From: Paralvinella palmiformis
Lineage: Eukaryota; Annelida; Polychaeta; Terebellida; Alvinellidae
Reading direction: 5' to 3'
NCBI GenBank assembly: GCA_025642065.1
Contig: JAODUP010000548.1
Span: forward strand, 372,501 to 436,500
Length of the DNA: 64,000 bases
In this document: positions 51,119 through 63,229 of the stretch, piece after piece
How positions within the stretch are numbered: the stretch's first letter is position 1
How the letters are laid out: each line of letters opens with the position of its first letter
Notes under the pieces: generated by a model
The model's input: only the letters and a program-made list of their open reading frames with translations
What the model was told of the DNA's origin: nothing
Databases searched by the model: none
Translations under genes and position numbers: made by a program

Positions 51119-53131
51119 CCTGTTATTTACCGTATCAGATCTCATCTTGTGTTTGTTGTTATATTTCAACGAGCCCCACAATTTTGCCGAACTCTGGTCG
51201 TTTAGCGGACGGTGACATGTCGGATTATATAACTAAATGGCTTCGGTTTAGATATTGTACCGTTTAATTAGTGCGTCAACGAGGTTGTCGGTTATAATGG
51301 CAAGCCGGTACTCGATGGCTCCTTATCGTCGTTGGCTGGCCGTAATATATGTATTTTGGCTGCTGATAAGGGTTCGTCGGCATTCGTTTGTCTTCGGAGA
51401 GAGAGAGAGAGACTACCAATATAAGCCTATATCATCATAATAATATGTCATCCAATACACCCCTTCTATCTCCAGACCGCCTTCTGGAGCCCCCCCCCAT
51501 ATGTTTAAAGCGTAGATAATGGCCTGATGTTAATCTCGGCACAGAAATCTCCAGAAGAATGTCAATTTTTTTCACTGCTCTAATTAGCACCTTGTCTATT
51601 CGGCATATCGACACGACCAACAATAATCTACCTCCCCCCTCTCTATCTGTTAACCAGCCTTCACACACACCCCGTTACACGCCGTGCTCGTGTCGTACTT
51701 GTGGCGCACGTGTTTCTTTATATCGCCCAGAACAGGTGGGCGATAATATCGGAAATCAGTGCCTCGAGGAAGACTCGGGTGGTAAGAGTATATCGGCGAA
51801 GGCGATCCATCTCATCACCTGGCAACTGATAACGCGAATCGAAACTTTAAACCGACGTCGATTCGTATACACGCTCTACGGCGTCAAACCGTATAAAGTC
51901 GAACGGCCAAGATATACACAAAGCCAGTTATATCGAAATTCCATCTCTGATCCGAACTGAAATAGTCGTCCGAGGGAATTTCTTCATACGACACCTGTTG
52001 CCATTATTCGGAATTGTTTAAATAACTTCGCCCAGAAGTTGTAAGCGTTTGAGATGAATCAACGAACACCCGCCCATTAACAGACGTCATCCGAACTGGA
52101 ACCGCCATGTTTTCGTCCAAGGTCCACATTATCGGGTTTTTACCCGACATCGCTCCCGGCAGAGTCCACATTTTCGCCGCCGTATCATTTTCAATTAGCC
52201 ACAGTAAATGTTTTTAATGTTGGCCAACATCTAGCCGTATATTTCAATTAGGCGAAAGCGAGGCTTAAGAAGCGATCTCGCTACAGAAGCGGCCCGACGT
52301 CGGCAGGAAGTCGTGCTGGTTTCGGCGGATGGCCGCGTCATTGCCGATATGTAAATGAGTCCAGAGCTCTGTAATCAGTCGGCGGCGCGTCGGCCCGACG
52401 TCGTTCACGCACGTACGACGTCCGTATGTTGTGACATCCGTACCGACGTTAAGACCCGGTTATTAGCAGCGTCGTCGATGACACGTGATTACAGAGCACC
52501 ACCTCGACTCGGTAACCGATACGGCTTCGGTTAAGTCCACGGTTAGGACTGAAGTAATTAAAATTCGCCTTTCGTTGACGATTGGCAGAGGTACGACTTG
52601 TAAGTGATCGTTGACTCCTGATGGGTATGCTGTTATTGACGTTCGCCAGAATAAAAGTGGATGATTTAGTTAGATACACGAGAATCTTCTTTTTTCTTGT
52701 TTTTAAGCAAGCTAAAAACACGAAATATCACTGTAATAATAATACTTCCACCAATACGAAATAAGACCCGAATTACAATCGTGTGCGGCTCCAAAATTTA
52801 TAAAACCATAAGAAACTATACCGTGTTTTAAAATAGAATCTAAAATGAATAGTATTTTGAACTCCCGTTGGGTTTTCGTACAGTGATTGCGGGAAGCGGT
52901 AATGTTACCCCAAATGGCTGTGAATTTGACGAACTGTTACAATTTCAGGTCAACTGAAAGAACATTTTACCGGTCGATAATGCTGCAGAGCATCCTAAAA
53001 TGGTTAACGTTAGAAGAAGAACATAAAGAACCTTTCCTATAGAACCTTCATTCATCAGCGTATGCGCGGAGATGATGTCTGGTATATGTCAAGAGAAATT
53101 TCTCGCGTAGGCAGTTCCCCAAAAGACTACA
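51119..53131. other. Stretch without recognised gene
   Basis: CpG-rich at 51660-51960 and especially 52080-52450 (GACGTC and CGGC words). The 133-residue plus ORF (51559-51960) has no recognised domain. Could hold regulatory DNA, but nothing specific is identifiable. Confidence 0.35.
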
Positions 53132-53167
53132 ATGGCGGAACAAACAGTTTATAATCGGCTTCTAACA
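53132..53167 (+). other. Candidate first coding exon, plus strand
   Basis: An ATG in strong context (ACAATGG) begins 12 codons (MAEQTVYNRLLT) directly followed by a consensus donor GTAAGT. The reading frame stays open past the donor for 83 residues, so the donor may be chance. No downstream exon was found. Confidence 0.15.
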
Positions 53168-53953
53168 GTAAGTCGACAGACAATAAATATTGCGCTTCGT
53201 ATGGCTTCGCTAATTATTAAACGACATTCGGGGCGAAAATATATCACCGCGCGATGCTCGTTTAGTATCGGAATAAGGTATAATAGCCAGCGACTGGGAT
53301 CACTGCGTCTAATTATAGGTTTTCTGAACGGCGACCGAAAACAAGTTATGTTAATGCTTCAAGGAAAATGTGTGTGGTAAACAGTAAACACATAATAAGG
53401 TCGTAAAGTAATACGGGGGTAAGTGCCATCGGGCTTTATTTCAATTCCCACACACAGGTGTTATGGCATCGCGAGGCCGCGATTTGTGGTACGTTTTTCT
53501 TCCGCGCATCTTTAGATATATTATTTTTTTCTCGTCCCATTTCGACGTAACTCCGCGTCATCGGCCGGCGTTGAATAAAAGCGGCGGCTTGTTCGGTTTA
53601 CAAAAGAAGACAATAAAACCGAAGTAAAACTCCCTCTACACCTTCTGACAAGCAACAATAAACGGAAGAAAGGGGAAAAAACGCCATCTTGTGTCTCTCG
53701 GAAAAAAGCGGCAATATGTTTTGGATGACCTGAAAGGCAATAATGGATGACGTCATAGACTTTTGTCGTGCCGTATAATAAATTATGTCATCATAGTTGT
53801 TCGTGGTTAGTACGGTGGTATTGTCGTTAATCGTTCGCTTTCAGAAAGGATGTTACCGTATTGTTAGTCGAATTTTGGCGATGAGTGACTTTGACTTTAC
53901 GAAGTCATCTCGAAGTCATTCGACAACACACGATGTTTGCGAGGAAGAAAACA

Positions 53954-53958
<5 letters not shown>
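53168..53958. other. Spacer
   Basis: No feature recognised apart from a frame continuing from 53132. Confidence 0.4.
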
Positions 53959-54011
<53 letters not shown>

Positions 54012-54106
54012 CTTTTACATGATTTACATAAATTATCTTACAAGAATCTGATCCATGAAATTCAATTAAAGGATCTTTTGTATATGTGTGTACATATGTA
54101 TATCTG

Positions 54107-54186
<80 letters not shown>
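53959..54186. repeat. Two (TA)n arrays
   Basis: (TA)n at about 53959-54006 and about 54111-54186. Confidence 0.97.
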
Positions 54187-54188
<2 letters not shown>

Positions 54189-54203
54189 ATTTCCTATTCA
54201 ACA

Positions 54204-54268
54204 ACTCATGTTAGACATCTCAGTATTCCGACATCTCAGTGTTATGACATCTCAGTATTCCGATAGTC
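54204..54268 (+). repeat. 16-bp minisatellite, GACATCTCAGTATTCC unit
   Basis: Three clear copies and one degenerate copy in tandem, about 130 bp before the foldback element at 54395. Confidence 0.85.
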
Positions 54269-54394
54269 CATTGTTACGTCACTGTAGTTTTGGTTATGGT
54301 AGACGGGGGGTCCCTTACAGGGTAAAATAATGCTAATAAATATGTACGTCTCAAAGAATTATTTTGTTGTTGTCGGGATCGGTGTTTTAATGGT

Positions 54395-54920
54395 AAACGA
54401 ACAATTCCCCACTGAAAATTCCCCACTATGATAATTCCCCACTGGACAATTCCCCACTCGGACAATTCCCCACACAGACAATTCCCCACTCGGACAATTC
54501 CCCACTCCACGAATTAGCATTTCTTCCAGACGTACTTCTTAGTGTACATAGATCCTTCATGTACTAGCTTCAGACCACCAGATCTCCGTGGTTCAATATA
54601 TGTTTAGCATTTATTGAGAAATATCTATCTGAGAATAAGTGATGAACCAGGTAACCTGACCCCCCTTATAAGGACCTCATCGTGTGTGCAATTGGCAATT
54701 TGTTAGAAGCCATCTTGTCATGGCTTATTGTACAATTGGTAAATATAGTTAGAAGCCACCTTGTTGTGGCTTCCTCGTGTACAAAGATCAATAATATTCT
54801 GATAAACATGTAAAAAACACTTATCCCAAATTGTCATTATGGAGTGGGGAATTGTCCAAGTGGGTCATTGTCCAGTGGGGAATTGTCCAGTTGGGAATTG
54901 TTTGAATGGGGAATTGTCCT
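54395..54920. mobile_element. Foldback element type 2, GGACAATTCCCCAC arms
   Basis: The left arm (about 54395-54508) has seven tandem units of about 14-16 bp (GGACAATTCCCCACTC and variants). The right arm (about 54843-54920) has five inverse units (GTGGGGAATTGTCC). The 334-bp interior is AT-rich, non-coding and includes a near repeat of TTAGAAGCCA with TTGT/TGTGGCTT at about 54705 and 54750. No transposase. Confidence 0.82.
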
Positions 54921-55631
54921 GGATTCGTTTTAAACTAGCGTCCTCCTACATACATGGTGCCAGATATAGATAGGAGACTGTACAAGTTAAGGGTGAGAAG
55001 GATATTGGGAAATAAGTTGTGTATCACTGTTTTAATATCCGATAGTTTAAATGTGGATGGCACACGCCTCAAGATTAAACGTTCATTTCTATTGTGAAAG
55101 TCGGGGGGGGAGGTATTTAGACGAAACTGTCTGTTTTATAAATATTATCAGGACATCAAACTGTTGGAAGATTAAACCAATTAAGTTATATTCATAGTTA
55201 AAAACTGTGTCCGTACTAAAAAGTTTGGATTCGAATTTCTTTCAGTTCGTGATCAGAAATCACCGGGAAACCAACACGGAAATATGGAAGCGAATCAATC
55301 TGAAGGTGGCCATATTATAAGGTTTCGACTGTTTTCGGGGTGATCCTTAACGCCAAGTGCAGCGCGCTTAATCATTGGACCGCCGAGGTCTACCATACAC
55401 CCGTCTCCTATTGTAACTACAGCAACAACGACATGGATAACAACAACAACAATAACAACAACGCATAGGATCATCGATAACATCGGCGATGAGAACTGGA
55501 CGACGACGCCCCCTGGAGGACGGCAATAAACTAAACTGGCGCTGGAGTTTGGCTGTTTACGGCCGTGACGCGGCTTTGTCATCGAGCAGTTTATTGCTCT
55601 GATACAATCAGATTGTTGACAAAACACATAC
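54921..55631. other. Spacer
   Basis: The 110-residue minus ORF (55295-55627) contains a (CAA)n translation and no recognised domain. Confidence 0.4.
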
Positions 55632-55688
55632 CTGTCTGTGCTTGTAGCATTTTAATCGCTTCACACGTGGTTTCTCATTCTGGTGCAT
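55632..55688 (-). other. Candidate first coding exon, minus strand (HES option 2 or another gene)
   Basis: Minus-strand ATG with A at -3, 19 open codons (MHQNEKPRVKRLKCYKHRQ) and donor CAG/GTATGTG, phase 0. The frame is also open about 15 codons upstream of the Met. The basic end KHRQ before a phase-0 junction resembles the EHRK that precedes the basic region in vertebrate HES proteins (family knowledge), so it could splice to the exon at 15446 across a 40-kb intron. It could equally start the unidentified gene with the exon at 33848-33958. Confidence 0.25.
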
Positions 55689-56039
55689 CTTGGTTGACAG
55701 GCCATTGTAGCGACCACTTGCCAAAATAAGCCACTACCCCGATATCTAGTTATCGGGCCCCTGAAAGGGTTATGAATTGATAAGGCCTTTTTTAGATGGT
55801 GTCGTTTTAAAAATTAATCTTTCTTCGCTAACTACCGGGTACTATATAATAAGGAAGAATACTTCGTCGAGTTCGTTGAATACGAAGCAGATTTCCGGTT
55901 TTATTGTTATGCTGTCACGCATAAATTATGTTCCCATTTTATGAGAGATTCGAGGGAGATTTCTAATATATTACTAAAGGAAGAAGCATTGTGTCTCTAT
56001 TTACAGAACCGTATGTTTTTCGAATAGGTTTGTTCTGCT

Positions 56040-56345
56040 TATCGATGTGAACTGTCTACAGAGGCACGGTTTATAATAGACACGTGTTTCTGTTTGCTTA
56101 ATACCACCAGGTCTCGCGCGAACTTATCTCGCCAGATGTCAGCCGAGACAGTGTGATCAGCACGGATCCGGAAGATGTCAGGACTCTCGTCCGTACTTGT
56201 GCCACGTTGCAATCCACCGTGCGCGCTGCGCTGCGCTGTCTTATGAACCGCGTAAGCCGCTGACTCGAGTTCAGTGTCACCGCACGCGATTCGCGCGCGC
56301 ACGCGAGTGTCCACGCGCTAAATGAACGACTGAGAAGAGATTGAG
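56040..56345 (-). promoter_or_regulatory. CpG-rich block, possible promoter/5'UTR
   Basis: About 300 bp with dense CpG (GCGCGC runs near 56290) upstream of the candidate first exon at 55632-55688 in minus direction. A TCAGTCG word resembling an initiator lies near 56325. No TATA box was seen. The 91-residue ORF over it is not recognised. Assignment as promoter is inference. Confidence 0.2.
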
Positions 56346-57686
56346 CGGAAGCAATGGACGGGGAGGGGGTGGGGGATCAACGTAGGGGGACGGTTAAAGT
56401 GGGGGTGCACTTACCCCATTGGCGGGGTTCCGGGATGGGTGGGTTCTACCCGTGTAATAGCTGTCCTCACACATATATAAGGTCGACTAGTAGACCGGGT
56501 TTTGTCCGTTTTCCTTACAAATACTTACCATTTTGGTTTGGTCTAATCACGGCGGCGGCGTCCGTTTTGTCTGCTGGCTCGTGATGAGCTCCGGCCACAG
56601 ACAGGATATTGTTAAGGTCGTCCGTCCGTCGTCCATTATCGCCCAGAGTCGGGTGCGCAAGCTTCATTAAGTCGCATAATTGAACGCGTCTAGAGCCTTA
56701 AGACTGGCGTCACGTTGACCGAACTGCGGGCTGAAGTTATTGCTATCAAAATAAGATCAGATTTATTTCGAGAAATTTCTAAACACTCGACGTAATGGAT
56801 TCGGGTTATTGGTAACCTCCGTTTAGTGGGAAAGGACTTTTTATTGAGAAAAAAACCCCAACAACTTTTGTACCGAAAGCTACCTATGGAAGCGTCAACG
56901 GACGATAATGAACCGATAATTGTAAAACTTCCCTTCAAAGTATACCTTCAATCCGCGGTTACGTGGCGTGTAATTGGTTTGGCTTTTCAATTTCACTTAA
57001 TAAACTCAACCGCTGTGTGATTTGGGGGCGAACTATCTCCCGTTGCATACTTTGGCAATTTATGTTTCATCGATTCTGTCAAGGAATAGAATGGCGCTTA
57101 CCGAGACAGCGAAATTTTCCTATAACTCACGCCGATAAAAAATTTCTTTTGCCTAAAATGCATTTTGCCCAAAAAGCGCCATGGCAAATATACCCGTTTT
57201 GTTGTTTTTGCAGCTACAGTCGTCGTTCAAGCGCTGGCGTATAGTGGTGCCACCTAACGAATAACTATCGAGTGACAAGTGTAGGGTGGTGTGTGACGCC
57301 TGGTGAATGCGTTCATGAATGTATTTGTACGATTTGCGTAATTAAAATAAATTGAGGGATTATAAATCCTTTTTATCGTGTCACGTAATACATCGACTAA
57401 ATATAATAATATTTCAACGAATCTGTACGTACTGATGTGACAGTGGTAGCATCAAGCAACACTACAGATTACTTAAAATAGCTGCACAGAATACAGAATG
57501 GCACCGAAGTCGATTATATATGTTTATAAATATTTTAAAAATAGGTGATTAAATACAATTTGCATATTTAAAAATGTGTCTGTATAGAACCCACCCTTTT
57601 GTTTATTTATACATTGCTCTAACTAAGAGCGTTATTAAGAGAGAGTAGCGCCCGGGACAACTCTATATCTGCATGGTCTCGAGAGA
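56346..57686. other. Stretch without recognised gene
   Basis: Mixed sequence. ORFs at 56826-57244 have no recognised domain. Confidence 0.4.
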
Positions 57687-57743
57687 AACACACATACACA
57701 CACACACCTAAGCGCACGCGCGCACACGCACACACACACACAC

Positions 57744-57776
<33 letters not shown>
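57687..57776. repeat. (AC)/(GC) and (GA)n repeats
   Basis: CA and CG alternation followed by about 28 bp of GA. Confidence 0.9.
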
Positions 57777-57819
57777 CCCGTCAGATTGAGGATGAGCCCG
57801 GGACGTTCTCACGATTTAA

Positions 57820-57910
57820 CTATAGTAGCCTGTTTGACCACAGACCTTTAACATTACAGGTTCAAATTTTGGCCTGGTTATGTCTGAGGGATATTTCATC
57901 TCTTTTCAGC
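57820..57910 (+). mobile_element. Degenerate tRNA-derived SINE remnant
   Basis: B-box-like AGGTTCAAATTTTGG at about 57859, followed by GTCTGAGGGATATTTCATCT, which resembles the SINE body elsewhere in the window. No clear A box. Confidence 0.35.
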
Positions 57911-58012
57911 TCTTTATTCTTTGGATGTGGTTCTGTCCGTATACACACACGTGTGCATGATGTGCAAGGACATTGGCCATGCTGTGTATAACTGAACTCT
58001 GTGGGTATGATG

Positions 58013-58175
<163 letters not shown>

Positions 58176-58938
58176 ACGACCGTATATGAAAACAATAACT
58201 AGATCATTAAATCTAAAAGACTATAATCTTCAATCACTGTAATAATAATAATAATAATAATAATATGAAAAATAACTACACGTGCAGAAGACGTCACTGA
58301 CAAGAATTAACTTATTAGTCGTACAGACAAAGAAATGCTACACGATAAATAATAACTCCCTCAAAAAAGGACGGTCTTCGGTAAGTCAGAGAAAAACTCT
58401 CTTACAACAAACAGAAACGCCATCACGCGCGACCATTTTATATCCATCTACCTGAGGAGCGGTTGAAACATTTCTGTCATAAATTGTAGCTTTCGCTCTC
58501 GTCGCGGTTCTCTCGAACCCCAACCTAGCCCCCTACAGGTGTATATAATGAAGTGTCCATCCGAAGCCCATATGTGTTATTATTGTGCGCACGTGCAGCC
58601 CGTTGTCATAGCCACGAGAGATAGAAAAGGTCAGGCGGAGGTCCTGGGAAACCCAACTGATACCAGCATATCGTTATCTATCTATCTAGTGTGTTTTTTT
58701 ATCGGCACGTATCTAGGCGTTGCACTCGGAGTCTGTCTGAGCGCGGTCTCTGGCCATATCTAAATGACTCGCTGAATAAATATATCTTTTGTCGCTGATG
58801 ACACCGCGCTTACCGAACGCGTATGTCAGAAGCAGGCGTTCGAGCCCCGGGGGCCTCGTACGGCGCACGTTCCCACGGAGTCGAACGCTCTGAGGGCTCT
58901 AACAGCCCAAGAAATAAATAGCCCCGTTGTCTCGTTTT

Positions 58939-58940
<2 letters not shown>
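58176..58940. other. Spacer
   Basis: Short (ATA)n at about 58240-58265. No gene recognised. Confidence 0.4.

Positions 58941-58988
<48 letters not shown>
58941..58988. repeat. (TA)n microsatellite
   Basis: About 48 bp of TA. Confidence 0.97.
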
Positions 58989-58991
<3 letters not shown>

Positions 58992-59332
58992 GGTTCGAGG
59001 CGTGCTGTGTTTGTTTTCACGTCGCCATCACTGTGGTTTGGGACTGTGCAGATTGTAACACGGTTTATTCACGTCCATTTCACGCGATAATTATATACAA
59101 ACGCGTGCAGTGTGATGGTGTGTGTGTGGGGGGGGGGGGGGAATTTCACCCATTGCCACATTACTATATATGGTTGCTTATCAAAACATGCCGCCTGTCG
59201 GAGTCATGTCTCGTTTATCCAACTTATTATAAATGTTTGTGTTACTTCTGCTTGGTTTAAGTAGCGACGTAACCTGCAGGCATGACGTCACACTTATTAA
59301 ATATACACCACAACTACTACTACTACTGTAGT
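58989..59332. other. Spacer
   Basis: Contains GT and poly(G) at about 59117-59141. No gene recognised. Confidence 0.4.
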
Positions 59333-59767
59333 ACGGACAGTTGCTCACCGGACAGTTGCTCACCTGGACACTTGCTCACCGGACAGTTGCTCACGGGACA
59401 GTTGCTCACGGGACAGTTGCTCACCTGGACACTTGCTCACAGGACAGTTGCTCACGGGACAGTTGCTCACCTGGACACTTGCTCACAGGACAGTTGCTCA
59501 CCTGACAGTTGCTCAAATGGAAAAGTGGACACTAGCTCAACAGTGAATTTTTAATAAGAAAAAAGTGAATTTGTAATAAAAAATAAATGAATTTTAATTC
59601 AGAAATATATTTCTTAGTATCCTGTTACCTATATAATTATTGGAATGAATATTACCAATTATTAGGGGATTAAAGTTCAGCGTGATCAATATTATATAAT
59701 ATTCATTATAAAAATCTACTGGTGAACAAGTGTCCACTTTTTCATTTGCTTGGTGAGCAACTGTCCT
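59333..59767. mobile_element. Foldback element type 3, GGACAGTTGCTCACC arms
   Basis: The left arm (about 59336-59550) has about 13 tandem units alternating GGACAGTTGCTCAC and GGACACTTGCTCACCT. The right arm (about 59718-59767) has inverse units GGTGAGCAACTGTCC and GGTGAACAAGTGTCC, separated by CCACTTTTTCATTTGCTTGG, which is mirrored at the inner end of the left arm (AAATGGAAAAGTGG). Interior about 165 bp, AT-rich. Both flanks are ACT/TAC trinucleotide repeats, so it sits in a microsatellite. A half copy is at 23148-23251. Confidence 0.85.
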
Positions 59768-59771
59768 ACAC

Positions 59772-59802
59772 CCAGTACTACTACTATTACTACTACTACT
59801 AT

Positions 59803-59836
<34 letters not shown>
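59772..59836. repeat. (CTA)n trinucleotide then (CAA)n
   Basis: About 60 bp of CTA with ATT interruptions, then a short CAA run. It continues the CTA repeat found on the left flank of the foldback element. Confidence 0.9.
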
Positions 59837-59837
<1 letters not shown>

Positions 59838-60326
59838 CAACAACAACAACAACAACTAGTATAGCTAATTTCCGAAAGACAGAGACACAAACTGATACGC
59901 GTCCTATTTTTAGTCAATTACATCTTTCATGACAGTAATATTGATAATCCATACTTGTTAGGGGGCCATTTCTATGTGAAATATTCAAATGTGCTCCAAA
60001 GATTTTTACGAATAATTAATGGAAAGTATCTTTTCAAAGTCATTAATTATTGCAAATAATTAATACCTTTTGCCTCTGGAAAAGTGGTAACAAATGTTTA
60101 CAAGAATTAATTTCGACAACTTTACGTACTATTCACGTTGCGATAATTGTTATGATTAATTAGAATCAAACATCATTACAAAGCCATGAAAATATTCAGA
60201 CATATTAGCAGAATTTATACCAAGTGAATAGCTATCTTTCTCTTGATAAATACTCAACACTGGCCCTCTTCTGACAGGTACTAGAAAATAAATTTCACGC
60301 ACGCACGCACGCACGCACATATTTAC
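59837..60326. other. AT-rich spacer
   Basis: No gene recognised. Confidence 0.4.
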
Positions 60327-60390
60327 CTCTACCTCATTACCTTTGAGGTCGGCCGGCCTATTTGGCCTACAATGTAGCCTGCCATGGTCG
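60327..60390 (+). mobile_element. SINE 3' fragment
   Basis: ACCTCATTACCTTTGAGGTC followed by CGGCCTATTTGGCCTACA matches the 3' body of the SINE at 18305-18504. The tRNA-like head is missing. Confidence 0.6.
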
Positions 60391-60401
60391 TAATACAGAA
60401 A

Positions 60402-60404
<3 letters not shown>

Positions 60405-60452
<48 letters not shown>

Positions 60453-60550
60453 GCACACATACACGCACTTGCTCGCACACACACACACACGCACGCACGC
60501 ACGCACATACACACACATACGCACACAACACTCACACGCGCACACACATG
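60405..60550. repeat. (TC)n then (AC)/(GCAC)n
   Basis: About 46 bp of TC, then mixed CA and CGCA repeats. Confidence 0.95.
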
Positions 60551-60603
60551 AACATTATTAACATAAAACTATCCTTTATTTAGCATGAATAAAGTATTTT
60601 GTG

Positions 60604-60606
<3 letters not shown>

Positions 60607-60661
<55 letters not shown>
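60607..60661. repeat. (TA)n microsatellite
   Basis: About 54 bp of TA. Confidence 0.97.
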
Positions 60662-60662
<1 letters not shown>

Positions 60663-61461
60663 CTTTGGATATTAGAGTAACACTGATCTTCGTCTATATA
60701 TATTTAATTTTGTTTAAAGCTTTAATTATATATAAACAATGGAAGTTTATGTTTTTGCAGTAATTTTAGATACGTGATCAAAATATTAATCACGAACTGA
60801 AATGAAGCCAAAGACGGTAACAATAAAGTGATTAATGATTATGTATTATAGTAACTGCCCGAGGTAAAAAAAACAAAAACATAAAGGGTAAAGGATAATA
60901 GAGGGAAAAGCTGTATGATGCTAATTTGAAGGAGTGTAGCTTTATTTTATGGTGGGTTAAAAGATGGTGGATTAAGCGAGATGTACGGGATCATACATGG
61001 TCCACCCCTCCCCTCTTATTTGAGCGGGGAATTCCCCCCCCCAGGACAGTAGGACCTTTGGTTTGGCCATTTCTCATGACAACCAAGAGCTGTTGATGAT
61101 GACAGGACTATGAATTCTACTTAGAAGGTAGCAATAATTCATTTTCTGATAATCATAGTGAGTGTTTACTGGAAACCAAAATATCTGTTACAACTGAAAA
61201 AATAATTGACTGAATTTCTTGAACTGTAATAATAGAGTGATAATTGTTTGCTTGGTTGTCAAATTATATGCTTTAATTTGTTTTCCTCTTCTTCTATTTC
61301 ATCACTTTCCGCATGCACACGCACGCGTACGTACGTACGCACGCACGCACGCCCCCACACCAGTCATGATAATGTTGTGGACTGATAGTGCCTCCCCCTG
61401 GCGAATGTCTGACTGAACTATTTATGATCAATGCCCCTAGTAAGACATATCTGGAGTTCTC
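60662..61461. other. AT-rich spacer
   Basis: Short GCAC/GTAC run at 61313-61353. No gene recognised. Confidence 0.4.
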
Positions 61462-61463
61462 TC

Positions 61464-61515
<52 letters not shown>
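61462..61515. repeat. (CTAT)n tetranucleotide
   Basis: About 52 bp of CTAT. Confidence 0.97.
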
Positions 61516-61516
<1 letters not shown>

Positions 61517-61778
61517 TGTTACACATAACAGATGATTATATATTAAGTTAAAAACGACTGAACAAGTAAAATAATCACCAAATCGTATTTGGGGCAAGGA
61601 GAAGTAAACTAAATATGAAAGCGAGGCTAACAATAGGCGTCATGTATAATAGATATAAGTCATATCGAGTGTTTGAGCGATAATCAGGATCGATTGACTC
61701 AATGGAATCACAAGCACTGCTGTAAAGTATCTGATCCTGTGTGCTGGCCTCATCCTCATCCTCATAGGTAAATGTTAT

Positions 61779-62748
61779 TTACCCACTGTCACTGCTAGAG
61801 GAGTCTCTTATAAACCGGTCCAGACTCGATGGACTCACAGAGTAATCCTTAAACGAACTAATATATCTAGCTTTGACATCACTGACTAGAGGCGCTACCT
61901 GAGATGTACCACTAATCATGATGTGGGAGCGATCTCCCGTATTATAGACTCTCGTCACACGGTCACCTGAAGCGAGAACGTCAACACATAATCCGTATCC
62001 CGAGTCGACGGTGATCACGGAAGATATTCTGGCCGGACTACCTAGACAGCCACCAATGATCTCGTTGGCAGTACTCCGGGAACATGGATCTGGTCAACAA
62101 CAGCCCGGATAAGCTCATCTGATGAGTCGGAGATACCAACAACATCCAAGGATAGGTTGATAATGACTTTAGCGGAACCATCGACCCCTCGCTGGTGTCT
62201 ATATATCCATTGTAGGCCTTTGATTATCACGACACTTTACCAACTCCGGCCAAGTCCAACACCTTGACGCTGATTACAGAAGCACCTTTAGCGACACCTA
62301 CCGTCAGGCCAGCGAGCAAACTGGCTACATGAGTAGCGCGGCCATTATAATCCATTCGACCTTTAGCTCTCAAGGCCAACGCCAGAAAACCAAATTTGGC
62401 CAGTAGTTACCATCCCACTTCGACGTTTACCCGAAGAATCGCTATAATGTAACATATGAGAAAAACGCCCAGAACGTTTGTATTTCTGTAGCCCTGCTTT
62501 TATGTAATGGACATCAGGATCTTCTGTTATGAGGTAGAATCCATTGTCATTAACGTCAAGAAGAAAACCCTCCAATGGTCTAAAGCAAAATGGTGTCATC
62601 TCGTAACGCTGTGACGCCCAGCCATTGATTGGGATAAAGCCATTAATGGGCGTGAAGAACTCGGTCGGAGCACGACCAGATATTGTTTAGATGTTGCTTC
62701 ATCATGACGTACAGCAGATATTGTAGTCTTAAACACTACACTTAACAT
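61779..62748 (-). pseudogene. Broken proteinase-K-like subtilase (S8 with I9 prodomain)
   Basis: Five consecutive minus-strand segments in shifting frames align with an extracellular subtilisin-type serine protease. A hydrophobic start at 62748 (MLSVVFKTT) is followed by an I9 prodomain (QYLVVLRPSSS; after a frame change, GFLLDVNDNGFYLITEDPDV at about 62480-62570). The catalytic-His region reads GRATHVASLLAGL and ASVISVKVLD (about 62245-62345). KVIINLSL and an oxyanion-Asn-like STANE come next. SPARISSVITV and the catalytic-Ser region ISGTSQVAPLVS (about 61895) end it. The catalytic-Asp block is missing between prodomain and His region. At least four frame breaks or stops are present. The region is intronless, so it is either a retroposed copy or a decayed compact gene. 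Non-functional as read. Confidence 0.85.
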
Positions 62749-63229
62749 TATGACGAGAACTAAGGCATTTTATGAAGCAATTTCCACTTCGTTTCGTCAA
62801 TAAAGTTTTTCTTTTCTCGGTATATTTATGACAGTTAATAAAGTTTATTATTCCGAATGTAATACTCATTATGGAACATCAGTACTTTGTGATTTGTAGC
62901 TGGCTTGTATAGGTCCATTTCGTTGAGTGTGTATAATAAGATTATTTTTATTAAGATTGGAAAACAAATTTAGAGATTAGTCAAAATAATATTAGGTGAC
63001 TGAACTACTTTTAGTTAAAAGTATACCTAATACCTAGACTTTCAAGTGTTTCTCTAATCGTGGGCGATATTTAAGTAGATATGTCACTCCTGGTGTTCGC
63101 TGGCTTTTGACTTTTTCAATATCATAACAGATTCTAGTTAGCATATAAAATAATACTTAGGCGTCCTTACTTCTACTAAACCGTTTCTTGCTTTTAAGTT
63201 GGTGTTCACAAAAATATAATATTAAAGTT
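62749..63229. other. AT-rich spacer
   Basis: No gene recognised between the two pseudogenes. Confidence 0.4.

Noticed and set aside
51559..51960. 133-residue plus-strand ORF
   Set aside because: No recognised domain. The length is not remarkable for a CpG-rich stretch and no exon borders were found.
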